Assembly (NCBI RefSeq): GCF_900177515.1
Contig: NZ_FXAK01000009.1
Coordinates: 434,001-498,000, forward strand
Origin: Azospirillum oryzae
Lineage (GTDB): Bacteria; Pseudomonadota; Alphaproteobacteria; Azospirillales; Azospirillaceae
Direction: 5' to 3'
DNA: 64,000 bases
In this document: one piece after another, positions 27,083 through 35,123 of the stretch
How the letters are laid out: the number at the start of each line of letters is the position of its first letter
Numbering within the stretch: the first letter of the stretch is position 1
The notes under the pieces: model-generated
Databases searched by the model: none
What the model saw: only the letters and a program-made list of their open reading frames with translations
What the model was told of the DNA's origin: nothing
Translations under genes and position numbers: made by a program

Positions 27083-27885
27083 ATCCGCTGTCGCTCTCCT
27101 ACTACACGGTGCCGGAGCTGTCGCCGCCGGACATGGTCACGGTGGCGGCGGACCACGGTTGCGCCCATGTCGGCCTGCGCCTGCTGGGCGGCCAGCCCGA
27201 TGGCGAACCGATGCCGCTGCTGGCCGACCCCGCCTTGCGGCGCGAGATGAAGCGGCGCATGGCCGACTGCGGCGTCACGGCGCTCGACGCCAACACCGCC
27301 CGCGTCCTGCCCCACACCGACCTCGACGCCTTCCGCCCCTTCCTGGAAGCCGCGGCCGAGCTGGGCGCCCGCCATGTGCTGGCGACCGGCGACGATCCCG
27401 ACGAGGGGAGGCTGGCGGCAAGGCTGGGGCGGCTGTGCGACGATGCGGCCGGCTTCGGCCTGACCGTGCAGTTCGAGTTCGTGCCCTGGATGAGCGTGCC
27501 GAGCGCCGCCGCCGCCGCCCGGCTGATCGGCCGGGTGGAGCGCCCGAACATCGGCATCGCGCTCGACGCGCTGCATTACGACCGCTCCGGCGGCACGCCG
27601 GCCGATGTGGCGGCGATCCCGCCCGGCCTGTTCGCTTACATGCATCTCTGCGATGCCCCGCGCGACCATGGGACCGACCGCGACTCCCTGCTGCACACGG
27701 CGGTGAAGGAGCGGCTGTTTCCGGGTGAAGGCGGCATCGACCTGACCGGGCTGCTGCGCGCGCTTCCGACCGGCCTGCCGCTCGCCCTCGAAATCCCGAC
27801 CGCCACCCTGGCGCGGACGATGGACGCGCCTGCCCGCGTGGCGCGCGCGGTCGCCGCCACCCGCCGCCTGCTTGCGGCGCTCTGA
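27079..27885 (+). CDS. Sugar phosphate isomerase/epimerase-like TIM barrel
   Basis: 268 residues, AP endonuclease 2 / xylose-isomerase-like TIM-barrel family. Metal-type acidic and His residues lie at the expected strand ends: VQFEFVPW, IALDALHYDRSG, MHLCDAP and LALEIPT. Such proteins isomerise, epimerise or dehydrate sugars, inositols and ring-cleavage products; the exact reaction cannot be told. It overlaps the SDR upstream by four bases, and the cupin gene follows after 25 bases. Confidence 0.85.
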   Translation: MNPLSLSYYTVPELSPPDMVTVAADHGCAHVGLRLLGGQPDGEPMPLLADPALRREMKRRMADCGVTALDANTARVLPHTDLDAFRPFLEAAAELGARHVLATGDDPDEGRLAARLGRLCDDAAGFGLTVQFEFVPWMSVPSAAAAARLIGRVERPNIGIALDALHYDRSGGTPADVAAIPPGLFAYMHLCDAPRDHGTDRDSLLHTAVKERLFPGEGGIDLTGLLRALPTGLPLALEIPTATLARTMDAPARVARAVAATRRLLAAL

Positions 27886-27910
27886 ACCCCGCCTTACAGG
27901 AGGATTCATC

Positions 27911-28471
27911 ATGGTCGCGAGCCCCGAGACCGGTACCGCCATCCGCGCCTGCGCCCAGGCGGTGATCCGGGCGATCGAGACCCACGGACACGACACCGCC
28001 CGCCTGACGGCGGCGTTGCGCGAACCGCTTGCCGCGCTCGCCGCCCGTCCCGACCTATGCACGGCCGGCGTGCCGCGCATCGGCAACCATGTCGCCAATT
28101 CCCAGTACCTCTACTATGACGGCGACCTGTCGATCCTGCTGTTCGAGTTGCCCGACGGCCAACCCATCGCCGTCCACGACCACGGCAACTGGGAAAGCAT
28201 GGCGATCTATCGGGGGCGGGTGAAGCACACCGTCTATGAGCGGCGCGACGACGGCTCGGTTCCCGGCAAGGCCGACCTGACCGTGGTCGAGGACCGCGTG
28301 CTGGAGCCGGGCGACAGCGTGGTGATCGCTCCGCCCGCCGACATCCACGGCTTCATGGCGCTGGAGGAGGGGAGCTGGGGCATCACCGTGGCGAGCGGCA
28401 CCTACAAGCCCGAGCGCTGCTATTTCGAGCCCGAAGCCGGAACCGTCGTCAGCAAGCGCCCCCGCGGATGA
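27911..28471 (+). CDS. Cysteine-dioxygenase-like cupin
   Basis: 186 residues, cysteine dioxygenase / 3-mercaptopropionate dioxygenase-like cupin. The first iron motif is AVHDHGNWESMAIYRG with two His, and the third His is in DIHGF. The family adds O2 to thiols; related members have unassigned roles in catabolic operons. ATG 27911 is chosen because AGGAGG lies eight bases upstream, in preference to the earlier in-frame start at 27872. Presence next to a TauT-type importer and a TauD-like dioxygenase hints at an organosulfur substrate, but other genes do not support this clearly. Confidence 0.8.
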   Translation: MVASPETGTAIRACAQAVIRAIETHGHDTARLTAALREPLAALAARPDLCTAGVPRIGNHVANSQYLYYDGDLSILLFELPDGQPIAVHDHGNWESMAIYRGRVKHTVYERRDDGSVPGKADLTVVEDRVLEPGDSVVIAPPADIHGFMALEEGSWGITVASGTYKPERCYFEPEAGTVVSKRPRG

Positions 28472-28509
28472 GTGTCCGCCGCCGCATTCTGAAGAGAAAG
28501 ACCACAGCG

Positions 28510-29298
28510 ATGGATTTGGGACTGAAGGGCAAGGTCGCGCTGGTGCTCGGCGGCAGCCAGGGCATCGGACGGGCGGCGGCGCTGGGGTTCGCACGCGAAG
28601 GCTGCGCCGTCGCCATCTGTGGCCGCGATCCGGGCCGGCTGGAGGAGGCGAGGGAGCTTCTGGCGGCGGACGGCGGCCCGGTGCTGACGGTGCCGGCCGA
28701 TGTCGGCGACCCGGAGGCGGTGGAGCGGCTGGTCGATGAGGTCGCCGACGCCTTCGGCACCATCCACATCCTGGTCAACAACGCCGCCGGTCCGAAGCCC
28801 GGCACCTTCGACGGGCTGGATGGCGCCGACTGGGAGGATGCCTTCCGCCTGACGCTGATGTCGGCTGTCAACGCCACCCGCGCCGCGATTCCCCACATGC
28901 GCCGGCAGCGCTGGGGGCGGGTGATCAACATCAGCTCCTATTCCGTCAAGCAGCCGATCGGCGAGCTGATGCTGTCCAACAGCCTGCGGCTGGGAGCGCT
29001 GGGCTGGGCCAAGACGATGGCGACCCAACTGGCGCCGGAGAACATCCTGGTCAACACCGTCTGTCCCGGCTGGACCGCGACCGACCGCATGACCCAGGTC
29101 GTCGGCGCCCGCGCCGCCGCCCAGGGCCGCACCGCGGAGGACACCGCGGCCGGCATCGCCGCCGGCATCCCGCTCGGCCGCTTCGCCCGGCCCGAGGAGG
29201 TCGCCGACCTGATCGTCTTCCTGGGGTCCGAAAGCGCCAGCTACTTGACCGGCACCGCCATCCCGGTAGACGGCGGCATCGTGCAGAGCACGCTGTGA
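28510..29298 (+). CDS. SDR-family protein lacking the usual Tyr and Lys
   Basis: 262 residues. The Rossmann motif GGSQGIG (about residues 14-20) and NNAAG are normal, and Ser142-Ser143 sit in INISSYS. The canonical YxxxK is replaced: the aligned segment reads LSNSLRLG, putting Ser156 where Tyr and Arg160 where Lys would be. A subgroup of SDR proteins shares this LSNxxR form, so it is probably a real divergent enzyme rather than damage. The start at ATG 28510 gives MDLGLKGKVALV, the usual N-terminus; ATG 28468 overlaps the cupin stop and is an alternative. It is one of three SDRs in this operon. Confidence 0.85.
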   Translation: MDLGLKGKVALVLGGSQGIGRAAALGFAREGCAVAICGRDPGRLEEARELLAADGGPVLTVPADVGDPEAVERLVDEVADAFGTIHILVNNAAGPKPGTFDGLDGADWEDAFRLTLMSAVNATRAAIPHMRRQRWGRVINISSYSVKQPIGELMLSNSLRLGALGWAKTMATQLAPENILVNTVCPGWTATDRMTQVVGARAAAQGRTAEDTAAGIAAGIPLGRFARPEEVADLIVFLGSESASYLTGTAIPVDGGIVQSTL

Positions 29299-29365
29299 TG
29301 AGTGCAGAGCGCGCCGTGACGGAGGTTCCGTCAATGTTCAACACCCGTATTTCCGGGAGGATCGC

Positions 29366-30154
29366 ATGACCAAGACCGCTCTGGTGACCGGAGCCGGCGG
29401 CGGACTGGGCGCAGCCATCGCGCGCCGTCTGGCCGGCGAAGGATACCGCGTGGCGCTGCTCGATCTCGATGCAGCCGGGCTGGAGACGGAGGCGGCGCGG
29501 ATTCCCGGCGCCCTGGCCTTCACCGCCGATGTGACCGACGAGGCGCAGATCGACGCGGTGGTTGCCGCGATGACGGAGGCCTTTGACGACGCACCCGACG
29601 TGCTGGTTAACAATGCCGGCATCGTCCGCTTCGGCGAACTGCTGGAGCACAGCGTCGCCGATTTCCGCCAGGTTGTCGACGTGAACCTGACCGGCACCTT
29701 CATCGTCACCCGCGCCGTGGCGCGCCGGATGGCGGAGCGCGGATCGGGGGCCATCGTCAACATCACCTCGCTCAACGCCGTCGCCCCCAGCCCCGACGCA
29801 GGCGCCTATCCGGCGACCAAGGCGGCGGTCGCGCTGCTGACCGAGCATCTGGCGCTGGCGCTGGCGCCGCGCGGCGTGCGGGTCAACGCCGTCGGCCCCG
29901 GCTTCATCGACGCTGGCATGTCGGCGCCGATCTACGCCGACGCGGAGGTGCGCGCCGTGCGCGGCGGCGCCGTGCCCGCCCGCTCGCTCGGCACCGCCGA
30001 CGATGTCGCCGATGCGGTGCTGTTCCTGGTGTCGGACCGGGCGCGCTACATCCACGGTCAGCATCTGATGGTCGATGGCGGCGTGTCCTTCAGCCTGAAG
30101 ATGCACCTGCCACGCCGCGCCCCGGCGGCGAAGTCCCTGGCGGGTGACCGATGA
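29366..30154 (+). CDS. Short-chain dehydrogenase/reductase
   Basis: 262 residues, classical SDR. TGAGGGLG (about residues 8-15), Asp after strand 2 (LLDLDAAG, favouring NAD), NNAGIV, catalytic Ser in NITSLNA and YPATKAAV with Tyr and Lys are all present. GPGFIDAGM and DGGVSFS are the usual C-terminal motifs; a 20-residue basic tail follows. It resembles 3-oxoacyl-ACP reductase/glucose dehydrogenase-type enzymes, with the substrate unknown. A good ribosome site GGGAGGA precedes the ATG. It overlaps the ThuA-like gene by four bases. Confidence 0.9.
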   Translation: MTKTALVTGAGGGLGAAIARRLAGEGYRVALLDLDAAGLETEAARIPGALAFTADVTDEAQIDAVVAAMTEAFDDAPDVLVNNAGIVRFGELLEHSVADFRQVVDVNLTGTFIVTRAVARRMAERGSGAIVNITSLNAVAPSPDAGAYPATKAAVALLTEHLALALAPRGVRVNAVGPGFIDAGMSAPIYADAEVRAVRGGAVPARSLGTADDVADAVLFLVSDRARYIHGQHLMVDGGVSFSLKMHLPRRAPAAKSLAGDR

Positions 30155-30849
30155 GCGGAACGATCCGCAACCTGATCCTGACTGGCGGCATCGGCCATCC
30201 CTTCGCCGACGCCGCTCCGGCGCTGGACAGGATTCTGGACGGCGTGGGGGTCGTCTCGACCGTCACCGACGATATCGAAGGCGGGCTGGAGGCGTTGGAT
30301 CGGGGTGGATTCGACCTGCTCACCGTCTATGCGTTGCGTTGGCGGATGCTGGGCAGCGAGAAATACGCCCCGCACCGCGAGCGCTGGGCCTTTTCGCTGT
30401 CGCCGGCCGGACGGGAGAGGCTTTCACGCTTCGTCGGCGGCGGGGGCGGGCTGCTCGGCCTGCATACCGCACTGATCTGCTTCGACGACTGGCCGGAATG
30501 GAGGGATCTGCTGGGTGGAGCCTGGGTGTGGGGCCGCTCCGCCCATCCGCCGCGCGGTCCGGTCACCCTGATCCCCACCGACGTTTCCCATCCCCTGACC
30601 GCCGGCCTGCCGCCCTTCACCGTCACCGACGAGGCCTATGGCGACTTCGATCTGGCCGAGGGTCTCCAGCCTCTGGCGATCGTGGCGGCGGAAGGAGGGA
30701 GCGCCTGGCCCGCCCTGTGGGTGCGCGACGCCGGGCTGGGCCGGGTGGTGGCCGATACGCTGGGCCATGACCGTGCGTCCCTGGAACACCCGGTCCACCG
30801 CCAAATTCTGATGCGCGCCGCCCTCTGGGCCTGCCGCCGACCGCTCTGA
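30151..30849 (+). CDS. ThuA-like domain protein
   Basis: 232 residues, trehalose-utilisation ThuA/class I glutamine amidotransferase-like fold. LTVYALRWRM, GGGGLLGLHTALICFDDWPEW and the late TLGHDRASLEHP are typical ThuA features; the nucleophile position carries His-Thr-Ala rather than a Cys, as in ThuA proteins generally. ThuA is implicated in sugar or trehalose conversion, with the biochemistry not fully settled. It is embedded in the region 2 operon (ATGA overlap upstream, 32 bases to the TauD-like gene). Confidence 0.85.
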   Translation: MSGTIRNLILTGGIGHPFADAAPALDRILDGVGVVSTVTDDIEGGLEALDRGGFDLLTVYALRWRMLGSEKYAPHRERWAFSLSPAGRERLSRFVGGGGGLLGLHTALICFDDWPEWRDLLGGAWVWGRSAHPPRGPVTLIPTDVSHPLTAGLPPFTVTDEAYGDFDLAEGLQPLAIVAAEGGSAWPALWVRDAGLGRVVADTLGHDRASLEHPVHRQILMRAALWACRRPL

Positions 30850-30881
30850 AAGCCAACCGACCTGCAAGAGGAACCGTCCAG

Positions 30882-31784
30882 ATGAACAGCCTCCATGCGC
30901 CAGCCGCCAGTTCCGCCGCCGCATCAGCCGATGTTGCGGCCCACTCCCTGTTCACGCCGCTTGACGGCATCATCGGGGCGGAGACCGACAGGCTCGACCT
31001 GTCCCGGCCGCTCGACGATAGGACGGTCGAGGCGGTGCGGACGGCCTTCCGCGACCATCATCTGCTGGTGATCCGCAACCAGTCGCTGGACAAGGAGCGC
31101 ATGTACCGCTTCGCCGAACTGTTCGGCCCCATCGAGGGACACATGATCCGGCTGTCCGACGGGTCGAAATGGGATGCGGTCCACACCATCACCAACCTGG
31201 ACGCCGGCGGCAACCCGGTGGCCAAGCCCTTCATCAGCTCCAACTATTTCTGGCATACCGACAAGTCCTTCCTGCGCGAGCCGTCGCTGCTGACGATGCT
31301 TCACGCGGTGGAACTGCCGCCGAACGGCGGCGACACGCAGTTCGCCGACATGATCGCAGCCTACGACGCCCTGCCGGAGGACACGCGCCGGCGGATCGAC
31401 GGGCTGAAGTCGGTGCAGAGCCTGGAGTTCATGCGCCGCTACACCGGCAGCGCCCCGCCGACCGAAGACGACATCGTCGCCGCGCCTCCCATCGCCCATC
31501 CGCTGGTCCGCACCCATCCCGAGACCAGGCGCAAGAGCCTCTACATCGGCATGTACAGCTCCCACATTGAGGGCATGTCGGAGGAGGAGGGGCGCGCCCT
31601 GCTTGAAGAGCTGCTGGAGCACGCGACGCAGGACCGCTTCGTCCGCACCCACCGCTGGCGGCACGGCGACCTCGTCTTCTGGGATAACCGCTGCCTGCTG
31701 CACCGCGCCACGGCCAATTACGAGATGGGCAAGCACCGCCGTGTGCTGATGCGCGTCGTGGTGAAAGGCTCCGTGCCGGAATGA
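30882..31784 (+). CDS. TauD/TfdA-family 2-oxoglutarate dioxygenase
   Basis: 300 residues. The Fe(II) triad is His125 and Asp127 in WHTDKS and His274 in LLHRA; Arg291 is in the position that binds 2-oxoglutarate. The family hydroxylates taurine, 2,4-D, alkylsulfonates or other acids, often releasing sulfite or aldehyde. RNQ-type N-terminal motif and RWRHGDLVFWDNRCLLHRA are textbook. It is the last gene of the + operon, with AAGAGGA before the ATG. Its product might be the compound processed by the SDRs and the amidohydrolase. I see no obvious terminator after it. Confidence 0.9.
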   Translation: MNSLHAPAASSAAASADVAAHSLFTPLDGIIGAETDRLDLSRPLDDRTVEAVRTAFRDHHLLVIRNQSLDKERMYRFAELFGPIEGHMIRLSDGSKWDAVHTITNLDAGGNPVAKPFISSNYFWHTDKSFLREPSLLTMLHAVELPPNGGDTQFADMIAAYDALPEDTRRRIDGLKSVQSLEFMRRYTGSAPPTEDDIVAAPPIAHPLVRTHPETRRKSLYIGMYSSHIEGMSEEEGRALLEELLEHATQDRFVRTHRWRHGDLVFWDNRCLLHRATANYEMGKHRRVLMRVVVKGSVPE

Positions 31785-31828
31785 TGGGCGCAGCCCCGGC
31801 GGGTCGTGAAACCGCCTGGGCCGGCCTT

Positions 31829-32050
31829 TCAGGCAAGCCCCAGCAGGCGGCGGGCGTTGCCGCCCAGGATCTCCGCGCAGTCCCCGTCCGTCAGGTCGGA
31901 GGCGAGGATTTCCGGCAGGGGGAACGGAACACTGAACAGTTTGGGCGAGGAGTAGAAATCCGTGCCCAGCAGCAGCCGGTGCGCTCCCGCCTCGCGTACG
32001 AAACGCTCGTTCATGTGGGAAACCGGAACCTCTGTCAACGCGCCAAGTTG
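31829..32050 (-). pseudogene. C-terminal remnant of an amidohydrolase
   Basis: The minus strand reads about 70 residues typical of the end of an Amidohydrolase_2 protein: EVPVSHMNERFVREAG, HRLLLGTDFYS and CAEILGGNARRLLGLA at the end. The catalytic N-terminal three quarters are missing; upstream sequence (32060-32185) is unrelated and holds a terminator hairpin. An open frame extends to 32185 but its first 45 residues are hairpin translation. It is a deletion relic, different from the ACMSD-like gene at 24250. Confidence 0.75.
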
Positions 32051-32130
32051 TGCACCAACGCTCCATCGGGTCCGACCATCTGCTGGCGCCGGTGTAGGCG
32101 CCGTTACGCGCAGACCGCCTTGATACGGCA

Positions 32131-32162
32131 AAGCCGGCCCCGGAGCGAACCGGGGCCGGCTT
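32131..32162 (-). terminator. Strong hairpin ending the TRAP operon
   Basis: A perfect 13-bp stem, AAGCCGGCCCCGG at 32131-32143 and its complement at 32150-32162, with a 6-base loop, lies 24 bases beyond the fused TRAP permease stop. On the minus strand it is followed by a short TTTGCC, a weak U-tract. It probably terminates the minus-strand operon 38480-32186. Confidence 0.75.
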
Positions 32163-32185
32163 CGGGCGGCTACGACGAACGGCAA

Positions 32186-34060
32186 TCACAGAAAGCCGGT
32201 CGAAAGCCAGGGAATTGCGGCGACCAGCACCAGTCCGACCAGCAGAGCCGCCAGATAGCCCAGGATTGGGCGCATGCCCTCATCCGGGTTGACCCGGCCA
32301 ATTGCCGAGGCGACATAGAAACCGACGCCGAAGGGCGGGGCGAACAGGCCGAGGCCCATGGCGAGGATCACCACCATCGCATACTGCACCTCATGCACGC
32401 CCATCTCACGGGCGATGGGGAACAGCAGCGGGCCGAACAGTACGATGGCCGGAATTCCCTCCAGCACGCTGCCGAGGATGATGAAGGCGACGATGGATAC
32501 GGCGAGGAAGGTGAAGGCGCCTCCCGGCAGGCCGGCCATGAACTGCGCCAGATCGGTCGAGAATCCCGAGCGTGTCAGGCACCAGGCCATCGCCGTCGCG
32601 GTGCCGATGATGAACAGGATCGCTCCCGACAGCGCCGCGGTCTCGACCAGCATGGGAACCACCCGGCCCCAGTCGAAGCGGCGATAGACCAGCAATCCAA
32701 CGGCGACGGCATAGACGATGCCGATGGTCGAAACCTCGGTCGCCGTCGCGACGCCCTCGATCACCGCGGTGCGGATGACGAAAGGGAGGGCGAGCGCGGG
32801 CAGCGCCACCACCAGGCTGCGGCCCAACTCACGACCGGTCGGCCGACGCACTCCCGACAGGTTTTCATGGCGGTAGCGGTGGCGGACAACCAGACACAAC
32901 ATCACCCCCAGCAGCAGGCCGGGCAGCAGGCCGCCGGTGAAGAGCGCAGCGATGGAAACGCCGGTGACCGAGCCGATGGTGATCAGCACGATGCTCGGCG
33001 GAATGGTCTCGGTCTGCGCGCCGGTCGCCGCCAGCAGCGCCACCAGATCACCCGGTTTGGCACCGCGGGCCTTCATCTCGGGGAACAGCACCGGGGCGAC
33101 TGCCGCCATGTCGGCAGCCTTCGAGCCGGAGATGCCGGACACCAGATACATCGCACCGATGAGCACATAGGACAGGCCGCCGCGCACATGGCCGAGCAGG
33201 TTGGCCAACACCGCCACCATCGCGCGGGCCATGCCGGTCATCTCGATCAGCAGTCCTAAGAAGACGAACAGGGGCACCGACAGCAGGATCAGGTGTGACA
33301 TGCCCTCATCCATCCGGCCGACGACGACCAGCAGCGGCACCCTGGTGGTCAGGGCGAGATAGCCGAAGCTCGACAGGCCGAAGGCGAAGGCGATGGGCAC
33401 GCCGGCGAACACAGCCCCTGCAACCACGAGCACAAAGAAGACCAGCAGGTTGAGCTTGCCGAGATCGGCCAACACCGGCTGCAGGACGAAGAACAATGCG
33501 GCGATCGCCGCGACCGCCGCCACTGCACCCGCCACCAGCTTGAGGTCGCCCACCCGTGCGAGGCGGATCAGAGCCGTCGCGATCATCAGCCCGAGACCGG
33601 TCGGCAAGGCGGCCGCGCGCCACATGTTCGAGATCTGCAGGGCCGGGGTGGTGATCTCCAACTCCTCCCAGGCGAATTCGCCCGCCGGCAGGATGACCAG
33701 CAGCAGGAAACAGAGTGCCGCGGCCACCGCGAAGACATCGAGGAACGCCCGCGCGCGTGGCGATGCCCAACTGACGAACGCGGTCATCCGCATATGCTCG
33801 CCACGGCGGAAGGCGACGACGGTTCCCAGCATCGCCAGCCACAGGAACAGGATCGACGCCAGTTCGTCCGACCAGGTGATCGGAGCGTGGAGCACGTAGC
33901 GGGCGACGATGCCGGTGAAGAGAATCACCACTTCCGCGGCCACCAGAAGCGCCACCGGCAGTTCGGATAGCCAGCCCAGAAGCCGGTCGGCGTGCGCCAG
34001 CCACCGGCTGGCGCTGTCGGGCGAGCCGGCGGTGGACTTGTGATCCACCACCGCCGTCAT
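32186..34060 (-). CDS. Fused TRAP transporter permease (DctQ-DctM)
   Basis: 624 residues. Residues about 25-190 are the small DctQ part with four membrane helices (RYVLHAPITWSDELASILFLWLAMLG). Residues about 205-620 are the large DctM part with about 12 helices, including SGSKAADMAAVAPVLFPEM and GLGLFAPPFGVGFYVASAI. Such fusions are known in TRAP systems. It imports organic or sugar acids with sodium, using the binding protein encoded just upstream (4-base overlap, ATG 34060). Confidence 0.92.
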   Translation of the reverse strand: MTAVVDHKSTAGSPDSASRWLAHADRLLGWLSELPVALLVAAEVVILFTGIVARYVLHAPITWSDELASILFLWLAMLGTVVAFRRGEHMRMTAFVSWASPRARAFLDVFAVAAALCFLLLVILPAGEFAWEELEITTPALQISNMWRAAALPTGLGLMIATALIRLARVGDLKLVAGAVAAVAAIAALFFVLQPVLADLGKLNLLVFFVLVVAGAVFAGVPIAFAFGLSSFGYLALTTRVPLLVVVGRMDEGMSHLILLSVPLFVFLGLLIEMTGMARAMVAVLANLLGHVRGGLSYVLIGAMYLVSGISGSKAADMAAVAPVLFPEMKARGAKPGDLVALLAATGAQTETIPPSIVLITIGSVTGVSIAALFTGGLLPGLLLGVMLCLVVRHRYRHENLSGVRRPTGRELGRSLVVALPALALPFVIRTAVIEGVATATEVSTIGIVYAVAVGLLVYRRFDWGRVVPMLVETAALSGAILFIIGTATAMAWCLTRSGFSTDLAQFMAGLPGGAFTFLAVSIVAFIILGSVLEGIPAIVLFGPLLFPIAREMGVHEVQYAMVVILAMGLGLFAPPFGVGFYVASAIGRVNPDEGMRPILGYLAALLVGLVLVAAIPWLSTGFL

Positions 34061-35064
34061 GTCAGCGCCCCTACCGAACTTTCCAGGGCGCTCCAGGCCT
34101 CTTCACCGTATTTGGCCTTCCATTCACCGTAGAAGCCGGACTTGCGCAGGGCTTCCCGGAAAGGCGCCGGATCGACCTTGTTGAAGGTCAGCCCCTTCTG
34201 CGAGAGCGAACCTTGCAGCGCCTCGTTCAGGCCGGCGATGTCCTGGCGCTGCTGCAGCGCGCCGTCGTTCAGGTTCCGGCTGACGATCTGCCGCAAATCC
34301 TCGGGCAGTCCACGCCAGGAGCGGCCGTTGGTGACGATCCACGAACCGTCCCAGACATGGTTCGTGATGGAGCAGAATTTCTGCACCTCGTAGAACTTGG
34401 CGGTGTCGGCCACCACCAGCGGATTCTCCTGTCCGTCGACCACGCCGGTCTGCAGCGCGGCATAGACCTCGCCCAGGTTGATGCTGGTCGGCGACGCGCC
34501 CAACCCCTTGAACAGCGACACATAGACCGGGCTGACCGGGACGCGGATCTTGAAGGCCGCCAGATCGGCCGGCCCGGTGATCGGCTTGGTACTGGTGGTG
34601 ATCTGGCGGAAGCCGTTGTCCCAGATGCGGTCGAAGGCGTGGAGGCCCGCCTTGTCGAAGCCCTTGCGGATCACCCCGCCGAGCTGGCCGTCCATCGCCT
34701 TCCAGACGGCGTCATAGTCCTTGAACGCGAACCCCATGCCATTGATCGACGCAACGGGGACCAGGGTCGACAGGATCAGGCCGCCGGTGCTGAAGAATTC
34801 GATGCCGCCGGAGCGCACCTGCGCCAGCAGGTCGCTGTCGCCGCCGAGCTGGCTGTTGGGGAAGACGGCGATGTCGACCTTGCCGCCGGTCTCCTTGCGG
34901 ATGCGTTCGGCCGCTTCGACAGCGCGGACATGCAGCGGGTGGCTGGCCGGGAAGCCATGGCCGAACTTCCATGCGAATTCCGCGGCATGCGCCTTTGAGA
35001 TGAAGGGTGCGGCCAGGGCGCCCGCCGCGGTGGCGGCCAGAAACTGCCTACGCTTGATCAACAT
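34057..35064 (-). CDS. TRAP transporter substrate-binding protein (DctP family)
   Basis: 335 residues. The N-terminus MLIKRRQFLAATAAGALAAP looks like a Tat signal (RRQFLAA), cleaved near SKAHA. The mature protein is DctP-like: FGHGFPASHPLHVRAVEAAERI, and the conserved Arg in FKIRVPVSPVY plus LGEVYAALQTGVVDGQENP. The conserved Arg in IRVP typically salt-bridges the substrate carboxylate, so an acid ligand is likely. ATG 35064 follows GGAGG; the longer frame upstream to 35676 is shadow. It is the partner of the DctQM fusion. Confidence 0.92.
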   Translation of the reverse strand: MLIKRRQFLAATAAGALAAPFISKAHAAEFAWKFGHGFPASHPLHVRAVEAAERIRKETGGKVDIAVFPNSQLGGDSDLLAQVRSGGIEFFSTGGLILSTLVPVASINGMGFAFKDYDAVWKAMDGQLGGVIRKGFDKAGLHAFDRIWDNGFRQITTSTKPITGPADLAAFKIRVPVSPVYVSLFKGLGASPTSINLGEVYAALQTGVVDGQENPLVVADTAKFYEVQKFCSITNHVWDGSWIVTNGRSWRGLPEDLRQIVSRNLNDGALQQRQDIAGLNEALQGSLSQKGLTFNKVDPAPFREALRKSGFYGEWKAKYGEEAWSALESSVGALT

Positions 35065-35123
35065 CGTGGTTTCCTCCCATTTTGTGTTCTCTTGTCCGGT
35101 TAGCCCTCCGTGCCGGCCGGCCC

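Noticed and set aside
31781..33259. 492-residue + strand frame opposite the TRAP permease
   Set aside because: Gln/Arg/His/Asp-rich shadow of a membrane protein gene, no domain recognisable.
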